From NCBI GenBank assembly GCA_008360975.2, contig CM039181.1, positions 914,380 to 978,379 of the forward strand: a stretch of DNA of 64,000 bases. The letters run 5' to 3'. Shown here one piece after another: positions 12,680 through 22,567 of this stretch. Made by a program: the position numbers and the translations under genes. The stretch is from Lichenostomus cassidix (lineage: Eukaryota > Chordata > Aves > Passeriformes > Meliphagidae). The notes under the pieces are model-generated. The model was not told the DNA's origin, made no database searches, and saw nothing but the letters and a program-made list of their open reading frames with translations. Every line of letters starts with the position of its first letter. Position 1 is the first letter of the stretch.

Positions 12680-15600
12680 GTACCGCCGGGCGGGCAGCGG
12701 GAGATGCCGAGGGGAGAGAAAAAGGGGAAAAAGCGAAATAAGAAAGGGAGCAGCGGGATGAAAGCGGGACTGAAAGCAGGATTAAAAGCGGGATTTGTGC
12801 CCTGTGGGTCGCTGGCCATGGCGGCCGCTTGTGTAACCCGGCGGGATGCCAGCGCGGGGGGAGCGGCGGGAGAGGGGAAACGGGAAAAACGGGGAAAATA
12901 ACCATCTGGGGATGGAAAAAGTGGAGCGAGGCATAGAATAGAGGGGAGGCGAAAGAAGCCGACAAAACAGAGCGAGCGAGAGCGACTCGCAGCCCCGGGC
13001 TGGGTCGCGGTTTGGGGGGTTTGGCAGGGAGGATTTGGGGAAAGTGAAGTGATGAAACTCTTGGGCAAGGCGGGGAGCGGAGAGGGGAAATGACAGAGCG
13101 TGTGGTGCTGCTGGCAGCCGCAGGGCTGAGAGTTTGCAGAAACAAACTCCTTTCCCGTCCCTTTTTGCCCATTCCCTGTAAAATGCTGGAAACTCCTGGA
13201 TTTCAGGTCAGTGCAGGAGGAATGTTTGGTCAGCTATGCAGAAGGCAATTCTGACAGGTTCCTTAGCATTAGTTAGGGAAATAATGCACTTTATTTCCCC
13301 ACAGAGCACTAACAGTGAGGTTGAGTCATTTTGGGGCTTTCTAACAAAAACTTTCCTCTCTGAGGGTTGCACTTGATGGATCTTTTCCAACCTCAGTGGT
13401 TCCACGATTTCATCTGGACCAAATAGGACTGGACTGTCCACAGAAGAGAGTTTCATTTTTGCATTTCAGCAAAAGCTGATCGAGAAGGAACCTTATTATT
13501 CTCCAGAAAAATCACCCTAAAGGAGGGACAACTCCAAATTAGACACTGGTGAAGTTCCAGCCAGGTGATAGTGATTAACCAGGCTGATTAACCAGGTGTG
13601 ATTAACCAGGCTGATTAACCAGGCTGATTAACCAGGTGTGATTAACTAGGCTCATTAACCAGGTTCTGCAGGAAAACTGCAGCAGCTGGGAAGGGAGCTG
13701 TTGGAGCTGTCCCAGCAGTGAGCCCTGCAGGAGGACATGGAAAGCTCATGGTTGGGTTGTTTTGCCTTCAGGCTCCCCCGGGGAAGGTGGAGGAGGTGGT
13801 GAAGGTGGCCATCGGTGCTGGCTATCGGCACTTCGACTGCGCCTACTTCTACCAGAACGAGCACGAGATCGGCAGTGCAGTCCAGCAGAAGATCAAGGAG
13901 GGAGCTGTGAAAAGGGAAGATCTCTTCATTGTCACTAAGGTACAATGGATGGGACATTAGTGAGGCATTTAGCTTTTTTTCTTGCAGAAAAAACCATAGG
14001 GATCTGTTCCCTCCCCTGCTATTCACTTCGTGGTTTTCTGGTTGTGTGTTAGAATTTCCTTCCTGTATTTGCAATTTGGCCTCGGCTTTAGCAGGAGCCA
14101 CTGACAGCTTAGGAAAGACAGCACAGCTATTATTGATCTAATAATTTCCTCACCTTGATTGTCAATTATGCTGAATTGTCTTGGGTGTGTCCAATGTTCA
14201 ATTGGACACACCCAAGAAAGATAAAGAATAAAAAGACAATATAAATGTCTGGATTCATCAGTGCTAAGCAAGACATTTGAAAACTGTGTCATGTACAAAT
14301 CATAATCCTAAAAGGGAATAGAAATCAAAGTATGGGACTTAAATCTGAAGTATTTTATATGTGTTTTCTTCATTCCTTTATCTCATCCACTTGTCTCATA
14401 AGTGCTCTTTACCAAAGAGAACAGTTCAACTAATAAATTCATGACTTGGGGTTTTCACCAGTAAAACCAGAAAACTTTAAGTATAACTAAACTTTTCCAC
14501 GTTAAGCTTTGTTTTTGCTAAAGAACATGGTTTAAATTAATAATACGTGCAAGATCTTCTATTGCAACAACTTGAATTTTGATTTTGAAAAGGAAGTAAA
14601 ACTGACAACTGTTCTCACTGTGGGCAGTTAAAAGGGACAGAAGGAAGGGAGCTGTGAGCTGCTCAGTGCTCAAAACTTATGCTGAAAAAAATAACTTTAA
14701 CAGGAACAGCTTTGCTGTGTCAGATACACTTACCAGAGCATTGCATTTATATCTGAGAATCTCTGTTTGTAAGTGGGAATCCTGGAAATCACACCTGCCA
14801 GCTCTGTGGTGTGATTGTCCTACGTTAGCAGTGAGAGATTTCCAGCCTCATCCTCAGCACCTCCTGCCTCACCTGGGGAGGGAGTTGTGCTCCCAGAGCA
14901 GCAGGAGAGGAGCTGCTGTCCCCTGCTGTGCCCTGCTGTGCCCTGCTGCCCCCGCTCAGCTGGGTGACCACCAGCTCTGGTGTCTCCCCAGCTGTGGAAC
15001 ACGTTCCACGAGAAGCCCCTGGTGAAGGTTGCCTGCAAGAAGAGCCTTGCTGCCCTGCAGCTGGACTACCTGGACCTCTACCTGATGCACTTCCCCATGG
15101 GATTCAAGGTATTCCTGCTCTGCACACCTTTCCTCCTCACCTGCCAGGAGCACAGTGCATCCTCCCATCCATCCTGGGACACCTTCGGTCCCAGCTGGGA
15201 CACTCTGTGCTTCCTCTCTGAGCCCAGCAGCATTTGCTCACTGAGCAGGGCTGGTTCAGCACCTGGTCTGGCTTTCCATGCCTTTTGGGATGGGATAGCT
15301 GTAGGTTTGAGCCCCCTGGGTGCTCTGGTAGCCAAGCCAGCATGGTGGGGACAGCAGGGACATCTCCCATGTCACAGATGCTGCCTTGGGCTGAAGTAAC
15401 CAGCAGTGAAAAGTGAAGCTCAACAGAGACAATGCACTTCTTCCCCCAGGCTGCATCTGTGTAAAACAAACAAAAACCTAGAATCAAGGTGTGGTGGGGT
15501 GGCTGTTCCCTTGTCTCCAGATCTGCCAGTGTTACATAAGTCTTGCTAATCCCCACACTCTTTGCGTGCAAAGACTGATTTTGAGAAATTTGGCCCTGGC

Positions 15601-18600
15601 CCAAAAGAGAATACTGATGAATATGCATCATTTTTAGTTATGCAATGTGTTTAACAAACCTGCTAACTTGCTGCCTGTAAATGCAGCCCAAAGTGATAGG
15701 AATTGCACTTTTGGAAGTTCAGTTAAAAGTGTGTATTATCTGCCCTGAATTACCAGGCTGGTGAGGAGCTGCATCCCCTGGATGATAAAGGCCACAGCAT
15801 TCCCAGTGACACAGATTTTCTGGACACATGGGAGGTAAGTCAGTGTTTGCTCTTTAGAGCACTAAAGATGGAGCAGAGATCTGAGTGCAAAATGAAATTG
15901 AGGGATGAGTTTGGGTGTGGAGAAAATATAACACAAATTTGTATTTCACCCAGATAGCTGCTTCTGCCTCCTGTTTTGGGCAGCAAGGAGGAGATGTTTT
16001 TGGTAAGGCTAAGGAGGAGGAATCTGTCAGCACTGTAGCTGCTGTTGCCAAAATATTTGAATATACACAACGGCAGAACCAACCCAAAGATTAAGATTAA
16101 TCCAGGTGTGGCTGTTAATTTACTGGGTGTTTCATACAGTTAGGAAATTCTATTCTTTTTTTGTTAACTGAGATACTGCTATTGAATCTAATCTAGTGTG
16201 AATTGTTTGCTCATTTGTCACAAGCTTGAAAGACATAAAAGAATGCAGTTTAACAGTAATATCACCACCTCCTTGCCACACCTTGTTTTCCTTGCCCATC
16301 AGGCCATGGAAGAGCTGGTGGACTGTGGACTGGTAAAAGCCATTGGTGTCTCCAATTTCAACCATGAGCAGATTGAAAGAATCCTAAACAAGCCAGGACT
16401 GAAGCACAAGCCTGTGATGAACCAGGTGAGACTTTTATTTGCATTTCTCATCTCTCCTTGGAGTCTAGAATCACAGCATGGTTAGGACTGGAAGGCACCA
16501 AAAGGATCATCCGGATCTAATGCTCTGCAGCCCAGCAAAATTTACCTTTACCCACCACCTCTGTGTGCTTGCAGGTGGAATGTCATCCCTACCTGACCCA
16601 GGAGAAGCTGGTCAAGTACTGTAAATCCAAAGGGCTGGCAGTGACAGCCTACAGCCCCCTGGGCTCCCCCAACCGCCCCTGGTAAGAGAAATGAGAGAAA
16701 TGCAACCTTTCTGAGCATAAAACAGTGCAGCTGCAGCTTAAACTATGGCAATTATTATTATTAAATTAGGTAAATAGTACAGGTAAAATGAGCAAAGTGC
16801 TGTTGTTTGATGCAGGTTATGTCCCACAATGTAAGGCTCCCTGCAGGAGCTTTTTACCTTCCCACCATCAATAACTCTGTTTTCACCAGGGCCAAGCCAG
16901 GGGAACCTGTGCTGCTGGAGGATCCCAAGATCAAAGAGATTGCAGCCAGACACCAGAAAAGCCCTGCCCAGGTCAGTGGCATTGTCAGGCAAACCATTCC
17001 TCCTGCTCAGGTGTCTCAGGCTGATTGGCACTCCTAGCAGGCACTGCTTTCTCTAGATCTGCTGGATAATGGGGCTGAACTTGGCTCCTCATTCTGCCCA
17101 AGTTCTTAAAAAATAAAATAAAATTAAATTGATCAGGCATAAAATTGATCAGCTGTTTTCAAGGAGGTCTTGAGTGCCAAGTTTTGGGGTGGACTGAGCA
17201 GGGATGGTTCATGCTTACCTCAGGTGTTCACCTTTCTAAATCTTCATTCTTTTCTCCAGCTAAGTTAGTCTTCAGAGTCCTGTAATTTGTAGATTTATTT
17301 GATTGCTCCCCATCTGCTTGGGCTCACAAAGAATTAATGAAAGCTGCTGATTATTTAAGAATTTTTTTCTCTATTAGTTTGCCAGTCACACAAATGAATT
17401 GTTGCCTGGGGTGTGCAGAAACTGCACTTCAGACAAAGCCACACTTGCAGTCCAAGACAATCATCTTTTAAGACGAGTGGGAAAAAACCATTGTGTGCAA
17501 CAGTTCTCTTGGTGGGGTGGGACAGACACACTTCTAAATTCTATAAATATGTTTTTCCTTTTATGGATTTCCAGCAGCTGAACCTATGTGATGTACTTAC
17601 CTGTGAGCCCAAATTAATCTGCAGGCTCATTAGGCTCATTGAGTCTGAGCACTCATATAACACAAGCCAGAGAATCACAATTTTTCTCCCCCTGCTAGTA
17701 CTGTAAACAAAACAAAACAAATCCTGGAAAAGCCACAATGTAGAAAGAACATAGGCCAGAAAGAATTCCAGTTTGCCAGTAGATGAGCAAATGTGTGAGC
17801 AAATCCTGGCATACCAAACTCCTGGGTGCAAACTTACAGTCTTCCAAACAGTCAATAGGCTTGTAGAAAAATAAATTGGTTTGTGGATTAAAAAATAAAG
17901 ACCTTAAAGTGCATTTGAATAGATTTCTTGGCATCCTTGTGCTCATGCTCCTCCTCATTCTCCCCCAGGTCCTGATCAGGTTCCTTGTCCAAAGAGACAT
18001 CATTGTGATCCCCAAGTCAGACAAACCTCACCGTGTGGAGGAGAACATGAAGGTGAAGTTTCCCCTGGAATGCTGCAGGACAGACAGACAGACAGCCCAG
18101 AGCCCTCTGTGCTGCCAGGCTGCACCTCAGGCACTGCAGGGATGCAGGGATTGGAACAATGAGGCTCAGCACTCCCAAACTGCTGGGAAAAAGCCTTTTG
18201 GGACAGCAATGGGTCCCAGCAGGGCTGGCTGAGCTCTGCTGCCCTGGAAAGGCAATCCCAGCTTTGCTGTGGGGAAATGCTGAGCAAATGGGGTGTAAAG
18301 GAACAGCTGTGAACCCAAACCTGCTGCAGTTTGTGTCCCTTTGAGGTTCCCCTGGCAGTGAGGCTCAGGTGGATGTTTGCTCACGAGGTGTGGCACCTGA
18401 AACAATACCTGTGCTGCTTTCCTCTCATGCTGATAGGGCTTGCAGTTAATTCTCCCATGAACCTCTGGCAAGAATTCTTAGATGACTAATTGGGAGGCAA
18501 TGATCAGCAGTCAGTACCCAGCAGTCCTCTCTTGGAGCAGAAAACTTACCTGTAGCTCCAGCTTTTGTGACACATCTGAGAATCTTCAGCCTCCTCTGTG

Positions 18601-19283
18601 CAGCACAACCCAAAGTGCAGAGCTGCTGGCATCCAGCCACACAAAATGTCAGACATTGCTGGGAGCAGCACCTCAGAAGGACTCTCTTTATGGCTTCAAG
18701 GGTTGTTATTTGGCTGAGAACTCAGAGAATTGCTCAACTGTGCTTCATGTGCTCCTGTCTCAAGTCCTAAGTGCATGAAGCACACTTAGTAGCTAACTAC
18801 TCATGAACCTACCTAAAAAGAGCTTTTTTTATTTTTTTTCCTTGCTAGGTGTTTGACTTTGAGCTGTCTAAGAAGGAGATGGATGTCATCCTCAGCTTCA
18901 ACAGGAACTGGAGGGCAGTTCCAGTGCTCCAGTGAGTTCCTCATCATCCTCACTACCCATCAGTCCTATTTCTGTCTGTATTTTCATCCTCCCTGTCTTT
19001 GAAATCCTCATGACCAAAACCAGGGGAGGCTCATACTGAAACCCTGGAGGCCAGGCAGTGAGGCATGGCCTGGAACACCAGCAGAGACATTCCCTGGGCT
19101 TTGTCACCAGCCTGTGTTATTGAATTTCATGGAGCTGCAGAAGCTGAGTGCATTGGCACTGGGGAGGGAGACTCCAGCAGGGAAATGCTGCTCCAGCTGC
19201 TTTCTGCAGCCCTTGGATAACCAGGTTTTTCTCTTTTCAGAGCTGTCAATCACAAGGATTACCCATTCAAAGCTGAGTATTAA
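12611..19283 (+). CDS. AKR1B10: aldo-keto reductase family 1 member B10-like (ten exons, complete)
   Basis: NADPH-dependent cytosolic reductase of aldehydes and ketones with a (beta/alpha)8 barrel. The CDS joins 12611-12679, 13772-13939, 14992-15108, 15757-15834, 16303-16425, 16575-16681, 16890-16971, 17969-18052, 18849-18931 and 19241-19283. That is 954 nt encoding 317 residues, close to the usual 316, and all introns are GT-AG with matching phases. The catalytic tetrad is present: Asp45, Tyr50, Lys79, His112. Cofactor contacts are present: Ser161, Asn162, Gln185, Tyr211 and IPKS (Lys264, Ser265) with Arg270 and Asn274. The GYRHFD...YQNE signature spans 41-53. Two active-site positions differ from mammalian aldose reductase: Phe113 replaces the Trp after the catalytic His, and Val300 replaces the reactive Cys298. 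The start codon has a good context (GACCATGG). The AKR1B10 name rests on segments such as FLDTWEAMEELVD and YPFKAEY; other AKR1B paralogues cannot be fully excluded. Confidence 0.95.
13217..13670. repeat. downstream copy of ~450-bp direct repeat (intron 1)
   Basis: Counterpart of 10376-10821 in the same orientation. It lacks the short TGGGAAAAACC stretch of the upstream copy and has a slightly longer GATTAACCAGG array at its 3' end. It ends about 100 bp before exon 2. Confidence 0.85.
13364..13412 (+). mobile_element. CR1 LINE 3'-terminal fragment within intron 1
   Basis: Carries the same CR1 3' tail as 10521-10568 (GATGGATCTTTTCCAACCTC and GGTTCCACGATT), because it lies in the second copy of the direct repeat. 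Confidence 0.7.
13772..13939 (+). CDS. AKR1B10: AKR1B10-like exon 2 (codons 24-79)
   Basis: 168 nt, the same length I recall for mammalian AKR1B exon 2. It carries the aldo/keto reductase signature [18 protein letters not shown] with catalytic Asp45 and Tyr50, and ends with IVTK, which supplies catalytic Lys79. The acceptor is TTCAG|GCTCCC and the donor AAG|GTACAA. Confidence 0.97.
13940..14991 (+). other. AKR1B10: AKR intron 2
   Basis: No exon is seen. Contents are AT-rich sequence, the inverted repeat at 14179-14217, and a CCCTGCTGTG repeat near 14920-14945 shortly before the exon 3 acceptor. Confidence 0.8.
14179..14217. other. perfect 17-bp inverted repeat (hairpin) in intron 2
   Basis: The arm TCTTGGGTGTGTCCAAT (14179-14195) and its exact reverse complement (14201-14217) are separated by the 5-base loop GTTCA. 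In AKR pre-mRNA it would form a strong stem. No continuation beyond 17 bp and no flanking duplication were seen, so it is not clearly a transposon. Confidence 0.85.
14992..15108 (+). CDS. AKR1B10: AKR1B10-like exon 3 (codons 80-118)
   Basis: 117 nt encoding LWNTFHEKP and the strand [13 protein letters not shown] with catalytic His112. Residue 113 is Phe where AKR1B1 has Trp111. The acceptor is CCCCAG|CTGTGG and the donor AAG|GTATTC, both in phase 0. Confidence 0.97.
15109..15756 (+). other. AKR1B10: AKR intron 3
   Basis: No exon or recognised repeat is seen in this ~650-bp intron. The open frames over it are not preserved beyond its splice sites. Confidence 0.75.
15757..15834 (+). CDS. AKR1B10: AKR1B10-like exon 4 (codons 119-144)
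   Basis: 78 nt encoding the loop [12 protein letters not shown] and DTDFLDTWE, the loop-A region that shapes substrate specificity in AKR1 enzymes. The donor is GAG|GTAAGT. Confidence 0.95.
15835..16302 (+). other. AKR1B10: AKR intron 4
   Basis: No exon or recognised repeat is seen. It is AT-rich, with a pyrimidine-rich end leading to the exon 5 acceptor. Confidence 0.75.
16303..16425 (+). CDS. AKR1B10: AKR1B10-like exon 5 (codons 145-185)
   Basis: 123 nt encoding [19 protein letters not shown], with Ser161 and Asn162 positioned to bind the nicotinamide amide. It ends with Gln185, another cofactor contact. The donor is CAG|GTGAGA. Confidence 0.97.
16465..16545 (-). mobile_element. CR1 LINE 3'-end fragment in intron 5
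   Basis: AGAATCACAGCATGGTTAGG followed by CTGGAAGGCACC is the reverse complement of the CR1 3' terminus. The copy is only about 80 bp long and ends about 30 bp before the exon 6 acceptor, so it lies inside the ~150-bp intron. Confidence 0.75.
16575..16681 (+). CDS. AKR1B10: AKR1B10-like exon 6 (codons 186-221, last split)
   Basis: 107 nt encoding [12 protein letters not shown] and [13 protein letters not shown]. Tyr211 stacks on the nicotinamide ring in the family, and Trp221 (split with exon 7) corresponds to aldose reductase Trp219. The donor is CTG|GTAAGA, phase 2. Confidence 0.97.
16890..16971 (+). CDS. AKR1B10: AKR1B10-like exon 7
   Basis: 82 nt starting with G, which completes the Trp codon, then [20 protein letters not shown], ending KSPAQ. 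The acceptor is CACCAG|GGCC and the donor CAG|GTCAGT. Confidence 0.96.
16972..17968 (+). other. AKR1B10: AKR intron 7
   Basis: No additional exon is seen in about 1 kb. AT-rich, with no recognised repeat. Confidence 0.75.
17969..18052 (+). CDS. AKR1B10: AKR1B10-like exon 8 (codons 249-276)
   Basis: 84 nt encoding [17 protein letters not shown], the third aldo/keto reductase signature, with Lys264, Ser265, Arg270 and Asn274 that hold the 2'-phosphate of NADPH. The acceptor is CCCCCAG|GTCC and the donor AAG|GTGAAG. Confidence 0.97.
18053..18848 (+). other. AKR1B10: AKR intron 8
   Basis: No additional exon is seen. A T-rich run directly precedes the exon 9 acceptor. Confidence 0.75.
18849..18931 (+). 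CDS. AKR1B10: AKR1B10-like exon 9
   Basis: 83 nt encoding [20 protein letters not shown] and WRAVPVL. The position of the redox-sensitive Cys298 of aldose reductase (Cys299 with Met) is Val300 here. The donor is CCA|GTGAGT, phase 2. Confidence 0.96.
18932..19240 (+). other. AKR1B10: AKR intron 9
   Basis: A short intron of about 310 bp with no additional exon. It ends in TTTTTCTCTTTTCAG. Confidence 0.8.
19241..19283 (+). CDS. AKR1B10: AKR1B10-like exon 10, C-terminus and stop
   Basis: 43 nt completing Gln304 and encoding [13 protein letters not shown] followed by TAA (19281-19283). The NAEY/KAEY ending is typical of AKR1B10-type enzymes rather than AKR1B1, which ends in HEEF. Confidence 0.95.
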
Positions 19284-19725
19284 ATGCAAATGGTTTCTGC
19301 AAGATCTGCATTTCACTCCTTCCAGATGAGATGTGCTCTGCAGCTTCACCTTGATTTCTTCTTCTGCACTTGATAATCATTCTGAGCAGCTACTTCTCCT
19401 CCTTTTTTAGGAGATCACCAGCTGATGCAACAATGCATCAATAAGGCTGGGATTTTTATAAAGAGGGTCAGAGAAATCTGGTTTTTATTAGTAGTAAAAT
19501 GACTGTGTCTCTTAATTTCCTTTTTATCTGGTTTTCCTTAATTAGAGACATGTTTAACAAAAAACTAGTTACTTACATGGGGTTTTTTATACATTATTTC
19601 CAGGGTGGTCAACCCTATCAATGAATTCTCTCATTACTTTGCTTTTCATATAGTTGTGATTTTTACAGAGTGTATCTCTCATGCTTCAAAATTTTATATG
19701 AATAAAGTTTTACTAACAACAAAAG
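19284..19725 (+). other. AKR1B10: AKR 3' UTR with polyadenylation signal
   Basis: A consensus AATAAA at 19701-19706 lies about 420 nt after the stop codon and is followed by a TG-rich stretch (GATCAGTGTGGTG, 19728-19740). Cleavage is inferred near 19720-19725. Confidence 0.8.
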
Positions 19726-20590
19726 TTGATCAGTGTGGTGCTTAAATTGTTTTATACAGTTAGGCATGTTTTTTCTAAAGTCTGGGGTTTTACAGATTTT
19801 AATACAGATAGAAATAAATTCCTACAATTCCTGTACAGGGAGAATACATAGAGATAACTTTGTGGTTTATGCTTTAAAAAAAGGATTGTGCTCTAGGTGG
19901 GATCTAAAGAATAAAGTTGCACTTATTGCCTCACACAGCAGTTCCTCTGAATCCCCAAAAACTGAACTGCTGGGTGATGATGGTGAGAGCTGAAGAAAGC
20001 CCAACAGGCAGAGATAACAGGCAGTGAAATCCACCCAAAATCCACCCCTGCAGCCCCAGACTGCAGCCCCAGACTGACCCCACTGGCAGCCCCAGGTATA
20101 AATTTGGATTTTTGCAGCTCTGCCTGCAGCATCCAGAACATTCCATTCAGACAGCCTGGCTTGTCTGAGAAAAGCATGGAAAAACTCTTCAAAACCACCT
20201 GAGCAGACTCATCATGAATTGCTCTAAAATATTTTCAGGTGGATATTGCTAGCCAAAGCCAAGCTGGTTTGTGGCATTCTGACAGAAAGTCTGGCTAGAA
20301 TGGAGTCACTGCAGGAAAGCCAAGCAGAGTTGGGTCATGTCTGAAAAACCAGGATAATTAAATGATCTCCTTCTCCCCACCTTGGGAATATGTTTGTTAA
20401 AGCTGCCAGTTTTAACCTGTCTGTGTCCTGCAGGATGGACAGCAGCAGAGATGGTTTAGGAGTTCTTCACCTTATCTCACACAGATTTAGCACAATTCCT
20501 GTCCCACTCATGCTCCACTCCATCATTAACAACCAGGGGGCTGCTGATGGAAATACTCCATTTATTGTGGATGCAGTTCCAGAATACACT
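19726..20590. other. convergent intergenic spacer between AKR and CALD1
   Basis: No exon is seen on either strand. A short duplicated CAGCCCCAGACTG motif occurs near 20050-20075. This is the tail-to-tail gap between the + strand AKR gene and the - strand caldesmon gene. Confidence 0.6.
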
Positions 20591-20594
20591 GTTT

Positions 20595-22538
20595 GAACAA
20601 ATCGGTTTTATTGCAGCCATCAGATGTATTTGAAAGACTTGAGGAGTGTTTACAAAAACCCCAAACACAAAACAGCTCACAGACAATGTCAGGCAGTTTC
20701 ACCCCAACAGATAAATCCATGCTATAACTATATGTAATATAGCATCTATAACTATATGCAATATAGTTATAACTATATGTCAATATAGCATATATAACTA
20801 TATGAAATATAGTTATAACTATATGTAAATATAGCATTTATAACTATTTGTAATATAGTTATAACTATATGCAAATATAGTATTTATAGCTATATGAAAT
20901 ATAGTTATAACTATATGCAAATATAGTATAAATAACTATATGAAATATAGTTATAACTATATGTAAATATAGTATTTATAGCTATATGTAATATAGTTAT
21001 AACTATATGTAAATACAGCATATATAGCTATATGAAATATAGTTATAACTATAGTAAATATAGTATATATAGCTATATGAAATATAGTTATAACTATATG
21101 TAACCAAGATATTCCAGCCAAGCAGGGGAGTTTGGCTTTGGGCTGAAATACAAAATTACACTTCTCAATGAAGAAGTCAGAGGCTGGAAGGGATGGCAGT
21201 GGTGAGAAGGGAAATCCTGAGGTTCTAATGCCCAACAAAGCTGTGACCAGTGTGCTCAGGGGCTGCTGGAGCTGCTCAGCTTTTGCCACCCAAACACTGC
21301 AGGGTGAAAATGCTCAGCTGTATGGCAGCTAAGCTCCATCTTAGAGCCATGAGTTTGCTATGTACAAATGGAAACAGCTGGAAATGGGATATTCAGGAGA
21401 GAGAGGGAAAAGAAGCATCTTCAAGATTGATGTTTACTTCATTTTGGGTGTACAGCATGGCTGGATGGCAAGGTTTAGTGTACAGTCATTTCAACAAGCT
21501 CCAACTCTCTTTACATTGCTTTCTTTTGAATTATGGTAGTTTTATATAAATTAAACTACAACGTTTTATACAAGTGACCTATTTTTGACCCTCTATACCC
21601 TTACCTTTTCCTCTTTTAAAAACTATACTTTCTTTTTAATTACCCATCACTGGGCAACTGACATTTAAATTTTTTTTTTAATACTTATCTCACCATACCT
21701 CTAATGGCAGTTATGAAATCTTACTATAGAAAAGTGTGTGATTCTCTCTTTATTTTTTCTTTAAGCTGTGATATTGGCTAATTATGTATGTTTATTGCTA
21801 AATATAATACTCTAGCACATGTTAAAGCATTCTACCTTTAGTAGTGCCTTGAGGCTAAACTTTGTAAAGCTATGTGTGTATATATATATTCTAGATTGCA
21901 TTCAATTCCTAGTCACTAAACAACAAAAATATCAGTACCGCTGTCAGCTAACATAACCATCCCATTTCAGGTATTAACTTAAACTAGAATGGAAAAAAAA
22001 AAAATTGATACTTAAAAAAAAAAGTATAAAACAAAACAAAAAAAAATTTAAAACAAGTCATTGATGCAGTATTTCTCATGACATGGGCAACTCACAGAAA
22101 ATATTACATTGTCAACTAAAGATATTTCTTCCATGCCTTAGTCTAAAGTGCAGAAAGAAAAAAAAACAACTTCTGTCTCACAAAAGTAACCATTGGTTTT
22201 CTAGGTTTGCTGCACACCTTTCTCAAGCAACTCCACTTTTTACATGCATTTTGGGTTGACCTCTAATGCCAGCTGAAATCTGTCAGCAGGAAAAGTCTCT
22301 ATTTCACAGCATGGGTTTCTCTAGGAATAAAGGCTCTTGTGCAAAGGCAGGACTGTTCTGATCACTGTCTAGGCTGATTATTAAATACAGTGCTAATATA
22401 CATGGGCTTTAACTGGGATAATGCAAAAAGACATTTTGGTAAATAAACATAAATATAAAAAGAACAATTTAGCACTTTTTCCTTTTTTTTTTTTTTTTTT
22501 TCCCCCAAAACCATTGGTCCAGCGTCCTCAGTGGCCTT
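20595..22538 (-). other. CALD1: CALD1 3' UTR (extent uncertain)
   Basis: After the stop codon, AT-rich sequence without an open frame runs down to several AATAAA signals on the - strand: 21791-21796, 21749-21754 and 20607-20612. The distal one is followed by GTGTATTCTGG, a plausible GU-rich element. If the distal signal is used, the 3' UTR is about 1.9 kb and contains the 46-bp repeat array at 20722-21102. Which site is used cannot be decided from the sequence. Confidence 0.45.
20722..21102. repeat. 46-bp AT-rich minisatellite with palindromic core
   Basis: About eight units recur at a strict 46-bp spacing: GTTATAACTATATG occurs at 20766, 20812, 20858 (variant), 20904, 20950, 20996, 21042 and 21087. 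The core ATAGTTATAACTAT is its own reverse complement, so each unit can form a cruciform or an RNA stem. It lies in the CALD1 3' UTR or just beyond it. Confidence 0.95.
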
Positions 22539-22567
22539 CTATGGTTCTTTCTCAAATTGTCTCAAAC
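22539..22567 (-). CDS. CALD1: CALD1 last coding exon
   Basis: 29 nt completing a Gly codon, then LRQFEKEP and TAG (22539-22541). The acceptor reads TTTCCCAGCAG|GTTTG on the - strand. The ending matches the known avian caldesmon C-terminus. Confidence 0.93.

Larger units (their letters stand above)
12680..13771 (+). other. AKR1B10: AKR intron 1, CpG-rich 5' part
   Basis: The first ~400 bp are CpG-dense and purine-rich and continue the promoter CpG island. The second part (13217-13670) is the downstream copy of the ~450-bp direct repeat. No exon is seen. Confidence 0.8.
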
